Notes: generated by a model not told the origin, from the sequence alone. A stretch of DNA of 64,000 nucleotides from Jacaranda mimosifolia (GCA_018894105.1 CM032120.1:33688710-33752709); one strand, 5' to 3'; numbered from the stretch's first letter, positions 11,704 through 22,495 are shown. A program made the numbers and translations.

Positions 11704-11852
11704 TGCCAAGCTGTTATGCTTGTGCTACTATTTTGCCAAGCCGTCATGCTTGTGCCACTGTTGTTGCCAAGTTGTTATGCTTGTGCTACTGTTTTGCCAA
11801 GCCGTCGTACTTGTGCCACTGTTGTTGCCAAGTTGTCATGCTCGTGCCATTG
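11704..11852 (+). repeat. LTR minisatellite, five 30/31-bp monomers
   Basis: The same unit as at 5222. Monomers start at 11704, 11734, 11765, 11795 and 11826, again alternating 30 and 31 bp as a 61-bp dimer. Confidence 0.85.
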
Positions 11853-12664
11853 AATTGTTATTGATTGATCAATTGTATTGTTATGGAGGCATAAAGATAA
11901 TCTGATATGCATAATTATTTTTATTTGATATGCATAGGTTGGAGTGAGTTCCCAGTCTGGATCGGGCTGAAGCCAAGCCAACTGAGCCGTCTGTATTTCC
12001 TCCTAACTGTGATCTGTTGTGATGCTCTAAACCTCCTAAGCAGCATCGGTCGAGATGATCTCGAGCCTTTTGAGCTGACGGATACATCATCCCAACTTGG
12101 CAATTGTTATTGTTTGAAAAATGTTCATTATCTTCATTCTGGCTTGTTTTGAGCTTCCATAGTTTTGTCTTATCGAGCATTGTTATTATTGACTCTAGAC
12201 AGCCATCCATTGCTTTGCCTTATTCCTCATTGAGTCCTTATGACTCACCCTCGTATCGTTTATTTCCTTTCAGACAGGTATGAGACTGGAGGGTTGGACT
12301 GAGGGTTGTGGCTTATGGTTTTGTATTAAGTTTAGTGAATGTATGTTCATATGTGGGTTCACCATTTAATATGTATGGATATTAGAAGCGTTGTGATATG
12401 TCAGGAAGAGTATGAGACTTTTGGAATGTATGTATGATATTTCTTATGCTGATATCTATTTTGAATAACGATGGGTTATTAGTATGACTTCCGCACTCTG
12501 ATATTATTGTATTAAGTTTAAAGCATGCTGTGAGTTGTGATCACTATGGTTTATTGGAGAATTTTGGAAAAAAACTTATGGGCCTATCGGATATGTTATT
12601 GCATGCTATATGATTGATTTGAGTGGCATTCTGGCATTTTGGTGATATCTCGAGTGGGGGTGCT

Positions 12665-13108
12665 TTCTTGGATATAAAGTGTATTACCTTTTAACTTGAT
12701 AAAAGAACACTATAAAATTTCTTTGAACTCGAACCTTGACTCTGAGATCAAAGGATTTGCTGACTTGATGCTTTGAAGAGTTATAGGACATTGTGGTAGC
12801 AATATTTTGTCACAACAGAAACTTGAAACTTGAAGATTTGAGTCTTGAACTTGAGAATATTTGTATGTGAATATGAGAATGTGTCTCTAAACACTTATTT
12901 ATATAGATGTTTAGTAGGAGATCCCAAAATAATTTGAACTTCTTTGATAATTATCCTTTTGATACACACGTTAAGAAATAACATCAAATAGTTTAACTTG
13001 ATAGTACTACGTGTCACAATTTAGTTACCCGAAGATTGCTATGCCACCAGACTTGGTTTGATTGGCGTGATACATCACCTTGACATTTGTTGATATTTGA
13101 TTTGTGCA
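12665..13108 (-). repeat. Outer part of Tat-like 5' LTR (part 2 of 2)
   Basis: This sequence lies directly beyond the inserted chromovirus. Near 13030-13095 its reverse complement reads TCAAGGTGATGTATCACGCC followed by AATCAAACCAAG. That aligns with the start of the family LTR on the other strand at 49940-49975 (ATCGAGGTGGAATATTATGG, then TCAATCAAATCAAATC). The terminal dinucleotide is probably CA at 13107-13108 on the plus strand. The outer boundary is inferred from that TG/CA rule only. Confidence 0.6.
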
Positions 13109-14124
13109 TAAAATAATATTAGAGTATTAATTAAAATTAACTATTTATCTTTTGAAATTAAATTTAATAAATTTCAACATATAAATGAAAATTTTTAAGT
13201 TAATAATAAATATATTATTTTACATGTGTCGCTTTTCAATCGGCTCAAAATTAATTCGTCAACAGCTACAATGCTAAAGTACTATATGCTGTTAATGCAA
13301 ATTTGACTAATTGAAGAAAAAAAAGAAAATTGCAGGGGTTTATTTATAGCTGTTGGAAGGCTTTTCGTGAATAAACATGATTGTTAGCAAGATCTCAATT
13401 AAATTGATGTGTCTTTTGGAATAACACAAATTGAAAAAATATGTCTGTTAACACTAATTGTATATGTAGTTATAATTGTTAAAAAGATGTACTAATAAAC
13501 AATAATATCTATTTATAATTTTCTCATTTCAAATTTAAGTTGGGATTGATTACCTTTTGTCTTTCCACTTTTATTTCTCAATTTAATCATTTAAGTGATC
13601 TATTTTTTGACATTAATTTTTCATTCACCAGAAATTAATTTTAAATAATTAAACACATTATTAACATTTATCCACAATATAAATTATAATAATTCAAATT
13701 CCTTTCATTAATAATAAATAAAGACAACTTAATTAATTGATCAAACTCTTCTAATACCCTCAACTGAACATTTGAAACCAAAATTTCCGATACTATCTTA
13801 TTTTGAAATATTTCTAGATCTGCAATTTGTGTTGTCATACGTTGATCGAATTTAGTAACTGACGAAACTTGGGCAGCTTTGGTCCAGCGGAAACTAATTT
13901 ATTCTCTCTCGTTAAGTGTTATTTAATTAAAATAATGAATGAATTCAATCCATATTCCATTCCATTGAAAGAAGCACGACAGCGACAAGACTACCAAAAT
14001 CTTCCCTATGTCATATGTCACTCACGGCACAGTCCAACTTATGGTAATAATTATGAAAAGTGGTCTTCAATAACGACTTAATTAGTTCCTATTTCAATTC
14101 ATGAAGAACGCCTACTTCTATTAA
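13109..14124. other. AT-rich intergenic stretch, no gene recognised
   Basis: Short frames only, many stops on both strands and no family motif that I recognise. It separates the retroelement block from the MITE upstream of the GATA gene. Confidence 0.6.
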
Positions 14125-14490
14125 GAGGATGTTTGACTAATTTTTTATATTTTATAAAATGTTATTGGAATTTATAAAATGCGAAATTTTTATTTAAAAA
14201 TAAAATTTTAAAATATTTAGATAAAATAATATGTTGGAACTTATAAAATATTAATAATAATATTTTTGTAATTAATATGATTAAAATTAAATTAATTTAT
14301 TTATATTTTCAAAATAAATTAGATACTTCTTACTTCTTTTTTAAAATATCTTATAATTTTTTAACATCTTATTTTATGAATTTATAAATTCTTTTTTAAA
14401 AAAATTTAACAAATATTTTTTCACATTTTATAAATTTTTAAACATCTTATAAGATATTTTTTAAAAACTTATAAGCTCACTCAAACTCTC
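14125..14490 (+). mobile_element. MITE, GTTTG-CTTATAAG family, copy 1 (366 bp)
   Basis: An AT-rich, imperfectly palindromic block. The left end reads gaggatgtttgactaatttt. The right end in reverse complement reads gagagtttgagtgagcttat. The interior matches, in opposite orientation, the copy at 22496-22832 (shared: acttataaaatattaataat on one, its complement on the other). I could not define a clear target duplication, so the superfamily is left open. It ends about 560 bp before the GATA start codon. Confidence 0.6.
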
Positions 14491-14670
14491 GTATGAGTTA
14501 CTCATAAAATCCTTTCGCCAATTTCCACAACCCAAAGGAAGGAGCATACATGTATAATTATATTGCTTGTGAATGGCAGTCTTATATTGAAGACGGACTG
14601 CAAGTGCAAAAAGCGAGTGTCATTGCGAATTACAATATCAGAAGAAATGAAGGATCGGTGCATGCGAGGT

Positions 14671-14680
14671 GACACGTGGG
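14671..14680 (+). promoter_or_regulatory. G-box/ABRE-like element upstream of the GATA gene
   Basis: The palindrome CACGTG at 14673-14678 lies within gacacgtggg, about 375 bp before the start codon. This is the core bound by plant bZIP and bHLH factors, including light and abscisic-acid regulators. LLM-type GATA genes are known light and hormone targets, which fits, but function here is inference. Confidence 0.45.
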
Positions 14681-14802
14681 TCATGCGCGCTTCTTTGCCA
14701 CAATTTTTTAACAATTTTTGGCGGGGATCGTGTCCTTTTCCGTCATTTCGCAATTAGGGTTCGACGTTGCTCGGTGCCACCTTAACAAACATGTCGGTTG
14801 TT

Positions 14803-14826
14803 TCTACTTTCTCTCTCTCTCCCCGA
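14803..14826 (+). promoter_or_regulatory. CT-rich leader/initiator tract
   Basis: A pyrimidine run (ctttctctctctctccccg) 230 bp ahead of the start codon. Such Y-patches are common at plant transcription starts and in 5' leaders. No clear TATA box was fixed relative to it. Confidence 0.35.
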
Positions 14827-15051
14827 TCGCACGGCTCAAATTCGCCGTCATTTCTGTATTTTGCTTTCTGGGTTTTCTCCCTTTTCCTCTCTTTACCCAG
14901 AAAAATTTATAACTCTTTGCTCTTCTCGTTCAACAAAATCATGTAATCCTTTTGCACAGAGAGTTACCAATTTGTACTGAACAGCATTCTTTCTTCTTTA
15001 ATTGTCTTTGTCCGAGGAAGAAAAGTTACTTTTATAGGGATCGTAAAGGTT

Positions 15052-15719
15052 ATGGAATCCAGTCAAAAGGTGAAACACTTTCTTGCATGATGCAATTAGC
15101 CATTTATTACAGCAAATTGTCGATTTTCAGTGATAATACTACGTTGTTGCGCTCAAGTTTTTGGTTTATTTTTCTTATTATAGGAAGAGGGTTTGTCGTC
15201 AGAAGGGTTGATCGAAGTGGAGATCAAGAAGTCTTGCTCTGATTGCAAGACCACAAAGACACCCTTGTGGAGGAGTGGCCCTTCAGGCCCCAAGGTTTCT
15301 ATTTTTCTTTTTTTTATATTCTTTTTTCTTTTGTAAGAATTGAGTTTTGGAGCGAATGGGATTTGTTTTCTGTCGTTGATTCTCAATTTTCTTGGTTTGC
15401 TGTTTGACTTTTTCAGTCGCTTTGTAATGCTTGTGGTATTCGGTATAGAAAGAAGCGCCCAACTGTGGCCGCCGTCGCCTCCGCTGCCACCTCCACCACC
15501 AAGAATGATATGAAAAAGGGTAAATTTGGGAAAGCAAGGAATGTGAAGCTAAGGGATTCATTGAAAGTGAATTTGAGGCCTTTAGGGAAGGAGTTGCAGG
15601 TGATGATGGAGGGGCAGAGATCACCTGTGAAGAGGCTCAGGAGTCCAAGGCAATGGGGCGAGGTTGAGAGGGCTGCCCTGCTTTTGATGGCTCTTTCTTG
15701 TGGTGCTGTTTTTGCTTAA
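15052..15719 (+). CDS. GATA transcription factor, B class with LLM domain (GATA15/16/17 type)
   Basis: I assemble three exons: 15052-15069, 15184-15294 and 15417-15719. The introns (114 and 122 bp) both have GT...AG ends and fall between codons. The product is 143 residues, close to the Arabidopsis GATA15-17 group. Exon 1 gives MESSQK. Exon 2 gives an acidic stretch and the first half of the finger. A single zinc finger has Cys24, Cys27, Cys46 and Cys49 (C-X2-C-X18-C-X2-C) with TPLWRSGPSGPKSLCNACG. A basic region follows. The C-terminus LLLMALSCGAVFA carries the Leu-Leu-Met motif that defines LLM-domain B-GATAs. These nuclear proteins bind GATA sites and influence greening, flowering and cytokinin or light responses. 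The exon-1 start is inferred from frame and splice sites; without it the finger exons still stand. Which paralogue it is cannot be settled. Confidence 0.9.
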
Positions 15720-16524
15720 TGAAGTTTAGGAAAGCCACATATTAGGGTTTGGGGGGCTATATCTTATAGCCCATGAAGCATGTGAAAACTTGAAAAAGCC
15801 CTTTGTTAATGTTTTAGGAATTGTAGTTTGAAAACAGGTAGTTTTAGGGGAAATGGTAGCCCATGGTTTAGGATCCTTTTTGCCTTTTTGTGTAGGACTA
15901 GGAAAAAGGAATTGTAAATATGATATGATATCATAATGAAATGGGATTTTGTTATATTGCTCTCTTTTTCAACACTTGTAGCCCCACCTTTGGTAATTGT
16001 AAGATACCAATAGTCTTAAAATTTGTGCTTTCTTTTAAAGATTCTATGAAAGGAACTTTGTTCAATTTGTGTCACATGGAGCACATTAAATTAAGCATAA
16101 ATTGAGTGGTGGCATTTGTTTTGGAGATTGAGGTGCATGGCATAAGTGTATAACTATTTGAGACCCTTTCTACTTCTGTACAAATAACTATTTGAGATTC
16201 TATATGAGACAAAACAAATCAATCATTGACTTATGGTCTCTTAGCATAGAGAGATGATTGAAGTTGATTTTGAAGTCGTTCATATTACATGGCATTGGAA
16301 ACTTGTTTGTTTGTCAGAGGTGTCATGTTTCCCTCATCAAAGAAACACGAAACCCATATTTCAGCATGTTAACTTTCTTGGGAAGAGGAATAATAACAAG
16401 AGCACTATTACAGCCATTTACATGAAGTTGAATGGAGTCTCCATTCCTGTCTAATATCATGGTTTGGGCTGCATGAAAGAGTTAGTTATATATTGATGTT
16501 TTGAGCTGTAGTATATATTATCAG
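15720..16524. other. 3' flank of the GATA gene, no further gene recognised
   Basis: This includes the probable 3' untranslated region; AATGAAAT-like and AAATATGA words near 15915-15945 could serve polyadenylation. A 66-codon frame at 16254-16454 has no family likeness and is not called. Confidence 0.5.
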
Positions 16525-16805
16525 GAAAGGGTTGCGAGACACCTCCCTCCAAGAAACACGGCAGGATAGTCCGAATTTTGGAAGAAAAGGTACCCCTTTG
16601 CAACGGGGTCGCTAAGAACACTCCGACCGATGTATGACGATTAACGTCTGCCTAATACTGAAGGTCAAACCATCCATTTAGCAGCCAGCACTCAGAGCCT
16701 TCACCCATGCCATGCTTATCCTCCTTTTTCCTTGCTTTGTAACCGAGTCAACCCAATTCCCTTGTCTTGCTCTCTAGTGTGTGCGGGCCGCGTACTCTGC
16801 CTTCA
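16525..16805. other. GC-richer block of unknown nature
   Basis: Between AT-rich flanks lies about 280 bp with clearly higher GC (for example gcaacggggtcgctaagaac and gtgcgggccgcgtactctgc). It has no long reading frame, no LTR ends and no inverted ends that I could find. It could be an unannotated noncoding RNA, an exon of an unseen transcript, or a transferred organellar scrap. I do not recognise it. Confidence 0.4.
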
Positions 16806-17184
16806 TTTTTTGTTTTCTTATAAGATGCACAATTTTTAAATGTTTTTGTGACTAGCGGGTCTGATAACATTTGGGACCGGTGGTCCTATGTGATCAAGAG
16901 TCCTAAACAGTCTAGATCTGGATGAGGCAATCATTCTATGGAGATTGGCGGCCCAATTCTACAATGGAAGTTGCAAGCTTTTAGTTCTCTCAATTGTCTG
17001 CAATTTCCAACTTTATGCTCTCTCAATTGTCTGCAATTTCCAGACAGAGGAAGTTTCAGGTGCCTTTGTTGATCTATAAATCACCATAGTGTTTTACTTT
17101 TACCAAGTAGTATCTTGCAAATTGCATATGCAGGAAAGTCCCACAGATAATTTAATACAAGAACTCAAATCATTTTCGTTTTTA

Positions 17185-17268
17185 AAAAAAAATTACCAAA
17201 TAATTTTTGACACCTTATAAGATGTTTCGAAAAGCTTATAAGCTCATCCAAACACCCTTCTAGATATA
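17185..17268 (+). repeat. Fragment of the GTTTG-CTTATAAG MITE family (one end only)
   Basis: ccttataagatgtttcgaaa followed by agcttataagctcatccaaa and cacccttc repeats the right terminus of the MITE at 14125-14490 (cttataagctcactcaaac). The other end is absent. Confidence 0.5.
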
Positions 17269-20200
17269 CGAACATATCTCTATTAGTCTAGAAAAACAAC
17301 TAACCAACTCAAGTTTGTTTACAAGTCTTATCGAAAGAGGTTTTTGCCTAACAGATGACCGCTAGCTTTTACTATACTCAATAGTTTTAGATACTAATAA
17401 GTTGTTTCCTTAACAATTCTGGGCACCTGTTCATATAAAATTGAAGTCCTAGATTTAGATCCAGTCAAAATTTCAATGTATCAATATACCTTGAAATTTA
17501 ATTAGATCCCACAAAGAAATAGATATCCAAAAGAAAGATCCATGTTTGGACAACCACTAAATAATACAAGTAGTTTCAAATCCAAATTTTTGTGATTGAA
17601 GTTCCAGATGAAGACAGATCTCTACAGACAGATACCTATAGCAACCACGTATAACCCAGAACCACTGGATCCACATCCTAATGGTATCAAAGATGGGTTC
17701 AGCAACTCTCATCATTTGCAAGGCTTCTCCAACTCGAACTATCACAGCACTTTCTAGATCTCAATTATGCCAGGTAAATAAATCAACTAAATTATTTAAT
17801 TATGAATATAATAATTCCCCATCAAAAGAGTTAGGCTGGAAAAAATCAGGCAAATAACAAACCTTCATTTCTCAAACCACACACAAATGTTTTAGCATGA
17901 GAAACTCGTACAATCCAATTTAAGAAAAACTTGGGGTAGAAACACTGACATTCAAGACTACAACTTCATGCCTGGTTCCCAGCCACAACATGAAACACGA
18001 ATGAGCAGCTGATCATCAGCAATCTAGAACTAATAAAATGAAGGTGTCAATGGACTCAGATTAAATTAACTGCCAGAATCAATTCCATCTTCTTCAGAGC
18101 TGTTATTATTGCCAAAAAAATAAAAGAAATTTGGGTGCAGGGCAGCCATCATCCACCACATATGACACGTTAATGATGAAAACTTGTATGGACTGCATGA
18201 AAGCCGAAGTTTGATAAGCTCACTCAATACTCAAATGATATCTATGATACTCGAATATATCAATGATAGCCTGAGCAAATTGCTAAGGGTGCCAAAGAGT
18301 GATGTGATCAATGGCTCAATCACCTAACTTTACATCACACAAAAATCATGCATACACAATTTATACTTCATTCCGGAAAGGGGCCATGCGATGATTTCCA
18401 TCAAAATCTGAGCAGACATAGGAAGTTAATTTTGCTATTTGGGTACAGAGCTATAAAATCTTTTAATATCACATGAGAATTTTGGAAGGAAAATTAAAAA
18501 GTTAAAACTTGCCAATAGTTTTGATCAATAGATGGATCCCATCTAGAAGGATGAACGCCTCTCAATGAAGTCTAATGCTATGTTTGGATCAAGAAAAATA
18601 GTGAGGAAAAAGAAAAGAAAAACGTAAAGGTGCATTAGAGCACAGAGTTATATCTTTGCATTTTCCACATTAAAATTCAAGATCCAAACATAGAATAAAT
18701 AATGCAGACAAGGGAATAACTACAAGGCAAATTGAGTTTAATAATTGATCAAGTGATACAATAGTAGACTTAAGCACAAGTAAAATAATAAAGAAGAACT
18801 GCATAAGTAAATAATATGACGAAATGAAGACAATAGATGACAGAACCAATAGTGACTTTCACCATTGCAGTTTAAATGTGACTCATTACAAGCAGCAGTA
18901 CCAGAAAGCTAATTCACACACCCCACCAACCCAACCCCAAAACATAAATAAGTAAAAACCTTTCCTTTATTTTCTTTTCCAAACAATCAGTTCTTGTTAA
19001 AATCATGTACTTAAATTTGGAAGGATGATCTCGAAATATCTAGTAGTAGAAAATAGATTAAAGCAAATATAGACATTCTATAAAACAATAAAAATCATTA
19101 ACTGTCCTCTATATGGCAACAGTTGAAATATATTTCTAATCAAAAACCTTTATTTCAGCTTGTGCACACACACGCATATATCAATTTAATTAGCATATTT
19201 ACAAACAATATATCACTTGACATCAAAGATTTTTCTGCATTCAGTTACAAAAGCACAGAAGCCCAAGTGGAAGCATTGAAAACGTGGGATCCATAGTTTC
19301 TACTCTTTATTCTTCTGCTAACGGACAAGATTTTGGATTCCAAACTACAAAGTTATTCACTAAAAGAAATTTCTGTGGCTCCATCAGAAATACATTTACA
19401 GCAAAACATGCAGATAATGGTTAGAAATGGGATTAAATCAAGGCCTATTCAAAGAATGCAAAGATGGAAAGTGGCATTGCGTAATAAAAATGCCATCAAA
19501 TTCAACCTTCAAATGCCTTGCACCAATATATCGTTGCTAATGACTAAATACCAGGTTAAAAGCTTTAAATGATAGTAAACGAGGAAAGATGTTAATCAAG
19601 AATCTTGCAACAGTTATTTTCGTTCTTAGTTTGTGATGAACTAAACAAATCATATTACAAAAACTAGAATATAAAATTTATGTTTGTGATGCACCAAATA
19701 AATAACCTTACAACCATTAGAATAGCATTATTCATATCACAAAGTGCCTGCTAGAATGTGCACCTTGAGCCATCTTCAACCAAATAAAGGTTCCAATTTT
19801 GGCTCCACATTCTTTGCTTTACATCATAAGAACAGACCAATTGATTTTCAATTTTAGGGTTTAGCAATGAACTACATAAAAGCATGAGAAGATGAATACT
19901 TGTTTCCAGGACATGCTTGATTGTGAAAAGGCGCCAACTGCTCAGAGAGCAGCTAGTTTGTTGTTATAAGCATAAAGTCATAGACTATTCTACCAATATA
20001 TTCAAATAGGCATGTCCTCAATATTACAGTAACTCCAATTTCCAAAACTTATTAGGAGTTGAAAAAGGAGGAGAGTGAATTAAAGACAACATTTGGCATT
20101 ACCCTGTCAAGGTGGCTTGGGAAGAGGATTCACAGAATTCAACAATTGAAAGCATATCTAGACTAGAAAGAAGTTAGGCAACTAGGAAATATAGTCCATA

Positions 20201-20279
20201 AACTGCACATCGAAAAGAAAGCAGCACTATTCCCCAACTATGTTTGGCCAACTAAACACATAAATTCACCCAGACAGGT
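17269..20279. other. Intergenic stretch downstream of the GFT1-like gene
   Basis: About 3 kb with no gene I can support. It contains a 116-bp MITE at 18578 and otherwise ordinary AT-rich sequence. The part next to the transporter gene (about 20280-20519) is probably its 3' untranslated region. Confidence 0.5.
18578..18693. mobile_element. Mini-MITE with perfect 13-bp inverted ends
   Basis: It begins ctatgtttggatc and ends gatccaaacatag, an exact 13-bp inverted repeat enclosing 90 bp. It is flanked by taatg and aataa, which do not give a sure target duplication. It is too short to code for anything. Confidence 0.65.
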
Positions 20280-20519
20280 GACCATAAAATGAAGGATAAA
20301 ATAGTTTCTACTGATCCTCGGCATCAACTCAGATGGAAGATTTGCATTATACAAGTTAAAGCAGATGCTGAAATATATCTAGTAAATAAATGGCAAGTAA
20401 AACATTCCCTGCATATGAAAGTCCAGGATGAATAGTGGAAAATATTTGGGTCACAGGCAATGTTCACTATAGTCAGACAATCGGCAACTCTTTGCAGCAG
20501 CCGATAGAAGAAAAAATGT

Positions 20520-21572
20520 TCATACACCAGAAATTTTACCAGAAATGCCTTTTTCTTCATCCCTATCTGCCTCATCATCATTCTTAATGTCTGTTTGTTT
20601 GGACAATGCAGACTCTCGCTGGTTTGAAGAATTCCAAACTCCTCCAGTTACAGACTGCTGATACAGAACCCCTCCAGCAATGGTCAGGAGCAAACACACC
20701 AAACCAAAAGGAGTAGCATGTTTATCCCAAATAAGCACATTGATGGCAACGGTCAAAAATTTGTTCACCACCCCCGTAACTGTAAATGCAGTTGCGGAGA
20801 TAGCCTTTCTGGCTGCGAAACCAAAGAAACTGATAAGCAACCCGAACAAACAAGATAAGGAAACGGCAAAGAATGCGGCAGGCTCAAACAGATCTCCTCC
20901 GCCAGAAGATGACATTGCTGCAAATACATCAACATACTCCCCCGTAATTATCCAAAACAGGGGCGCTATCATCAATGACAACAAATTATTGTACAACACA
21001 AATCCCCAAGTGTTCAACCCCAGATTCGTCACCATATGCTTGATATAAACCATCTCGGTTGTAATTGTCACCAAATACGCAAAAGCCCAAGAATAGGCAG
21101 TCAATGTAAACCCATTATCCGTGACTATGTATCCAATTGCACCCCCCAAAATGATCACCAACGAGAGGAATGTCAGTTTCGAAGGGCAAGGCTGTTTCCT
21201 AAATGCTGTATCAGCAATAGCCACAAGAAGTGGAGTCAATGATCTGAAAACTATAAAAGTATCCACGTTGGCGTGGCGAAGGAGATTTGTGTTCGTAAAA
21301 ATCGCCAAATAAAAGACCAATGCTGCCGGCAGGAACTTCTTGGCTGTTTCAATAGTGAAGGTATCATGGTGCAAGAACCCAAATTTACCAAGAACCCAAA
21401 CCCCAAGAGCTGAGGTCAAGTATTGAAGAGCAGTAAGTAGGCCTGGGTAATTAAATTTGGTAATGGCAAATTTATTGATCACCGCAAGCAAGCTGGAACA
21501 CAGGGCATAGCCAATGACCAGACTGCTGGTTGCATAGTATTGCGTAGACGCCTCCAGCCGGATTGAGGCCAT
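20520..21572 (-). CDS. GFT1: Golgi GDP-L-fucose transporter (GFT1/GONST4-like)
   Basis: A single uninterrupted exon of 350 codons on the minus strand, from ATG at 21572 to a stop ending at 20520. It is a nucleotide-sugar/triose-phosphate translocator family protein with about ten hydrophobic spans between residues 15 and 308. Motifs typical of the Arabidopsis GFT1/GONST4 protein are present: SSLVIGYALCSSLLAVINKF near the N-terminus, NTNLLRHANVDTFIVFRSLT at 94-113, and TVTGVVNKFLTVAINVLIWD at 264-283. The last contains G-V-V-N-K (267-271), the position of the GDP-sugar recognition motif. The 40-residue C-terminal tail is acidic and cytosolic. Its role is to exchange cytosolic GDP-fucose for GMP across the Golgi membrane, feeding fucosylation of xyloglucan, pectin and glycoproteins. 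Length is close to the Arabidopsis protein (about 340). No defect is seen. A related GDP-mannose carrier is the main alternative. Confidence 0.93.
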   Translation of the reverse strand: MASIRLEASTQYYATSSLVIGYALCSSLLAVINKFAITKFNYPGLLTALQYLTSALGVWVLGKFGFLHHDTFTIETAKKFLPAALVFYLAIFTNTNLLRHANVDTFIVFRSLTPLLVAIADTAFRKQPCPSKLTFLSLVIILGGAIGYIVTDNGFTLTAYSWAFAYLVTITTEMVYIKHMVTNLGLNTWGFVLYNNLLSLMIAPLFWIITGEYVDVFAAMSSSGGGDLFEPAAFFAVSLSCLFGLLISFFGFAARKAISATAFTVTGVVNKFLTVAINVLIWDKHATPFGLVCLLLTIAGGVLYQQSVTGGVWNSSNQRESALSKQTDIKNDDEADRDEEKGISGKISGV

Positions 21573-22130
21573 GAGAGTGTTTGAAACTTGAGTAATTTCT
21601 TAGGAACCCACTCGAAATCGAGCTGAATCTGAGTGAAATCAAGGGGTTCAACCAGGATTTCCAATTAACGGGGAGAGCAAAAAGCGCAAATGAAAATCAG
21701 TACTTAAAAGGTGAATGGAGACGATCTCTTGATTTACAGTGGTGAGAAAGTGAAACCTTACAAAGGGGAAAGAAAGTAAGCAAGAAAAATTTGAGCAAAA
21801 ATATCTAAGGAAAATCTCTCATATCATTGAATTCAGGTGAAATGCACTGAATTGAAAACCATGGGGTGGAATCAGCGAATCGAGGGGTTAACTTTGCTGC
21901 GAAAGATCAAAATAAATATGAAGGGGATTGCAGTAAATTTTGGAACCAACAAATTCAGTAAAATGACTTTGATCGGTTAAAGAATTCACAATATGAAGGA
22001 CGAATAATATGAGGAAAAATATCTATAGGATCTATACTGACAGCCGGAACATGAATTGTCGGAGAAGAAGTAAATGGGATTCAGAACGGGTTGGTGAAGG
22101 GTAAATGGGAATTCATGGAAAACATCATTC
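21573..22130 (-). promoter_or_regulatory. 5' leader and promoter region of the GFT1-like gene
   Basis: This is the non-coding sequence upstream of the minus-strand start. No other gene faces it. A leader intron is possible: on the minus strand, GT and AG dinucleotides occur in suitable places, but I could not fix one. No firm TATA box assigned. Confidence 0.35.
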
Positions 22131-22495
22131 ACAAAATGTTATTTATTTATATATTTAATTTTGACCTTTCTCCCTCAAATGTGGAAAATGTCTTGGCTCG
22201 TAGCAAGAAGGAAAATTAAAAAAGAAAATTTCATAAAGTTCTAAAAGTCAACCAAGTTCTAAAATCCAACCATAAACATCATTTATTTATTTTTTTTCAT
22301 CGTGATCAATTAATTTAGTGACATTATTTTCACACATAAAATATAAAATTTGAATTCAAACTATAGCAAATCTTAATGTTGGTTTGTATGTGTAAATATA
22401 TTAAAAAAAGATCATATACACAAGGTATAAAAGTTCTAAGATATTATAATTAATAAATAAATAATCTTAATGCATTAGTTTGATGTATTGACTAA

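Larger units (their letters stand above)
3654..12664 (+). mobile_element. Chromovirus (Ty3, Tekay/Del-like), full length but degraded
   Basis: The element has two LTRs that both open with TGTAACATCCCTAGAATTTT (3654 and 9587), a PBS at 5829, gag-protease-RT-RNase H-integrase-chromodomain in order, and a purine-rich tract before the 3' LTR. The TGTAAC...GGTGCTACA termini, the Met-type PBS and the C-terminal chromodomain place it with Tekay/Del chromoviruses. It inserted into the LTR of the older minus-strand Ty3 element. Its coding part spans only 3.76 kb because most of gag is deleted. Every catalytic domain carries stops or frameshifts. Confidence 0.9.
9587..12664 (+). repeat. 3' LTR of chromovirus (3078 bp, last bases missing)
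   Basis: It starts TGTAACATCC like the 5' LTR and is colinear with it, but is about 0.9 kb longer. It contains a 171-bp tandem duplication (10811-11150) and the two segments the 5' LTR lost. It ends GGGGGTGCT instead of GGGTGCTACA and passes straight into older LTR sequence, so the final ACA and any target duplication are gone. Confidence 0.87.

Noticed and set aside
17557..17745. 62-codon minus-strand frame with Trp-rich segment
   Set aside because: No recognisable family, no splice context and normal length for chance.
18070..18235. Minus-strand frame of about 50 codons ending in Ser-Ser-Glu-Glu-Asp-Gly-Ile-Asp-Ser-Gly-Ser
   Set aside because: The end looks protein-like, but there is no start, no firm splice acceptor and no family match. 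This length is expected by chance.
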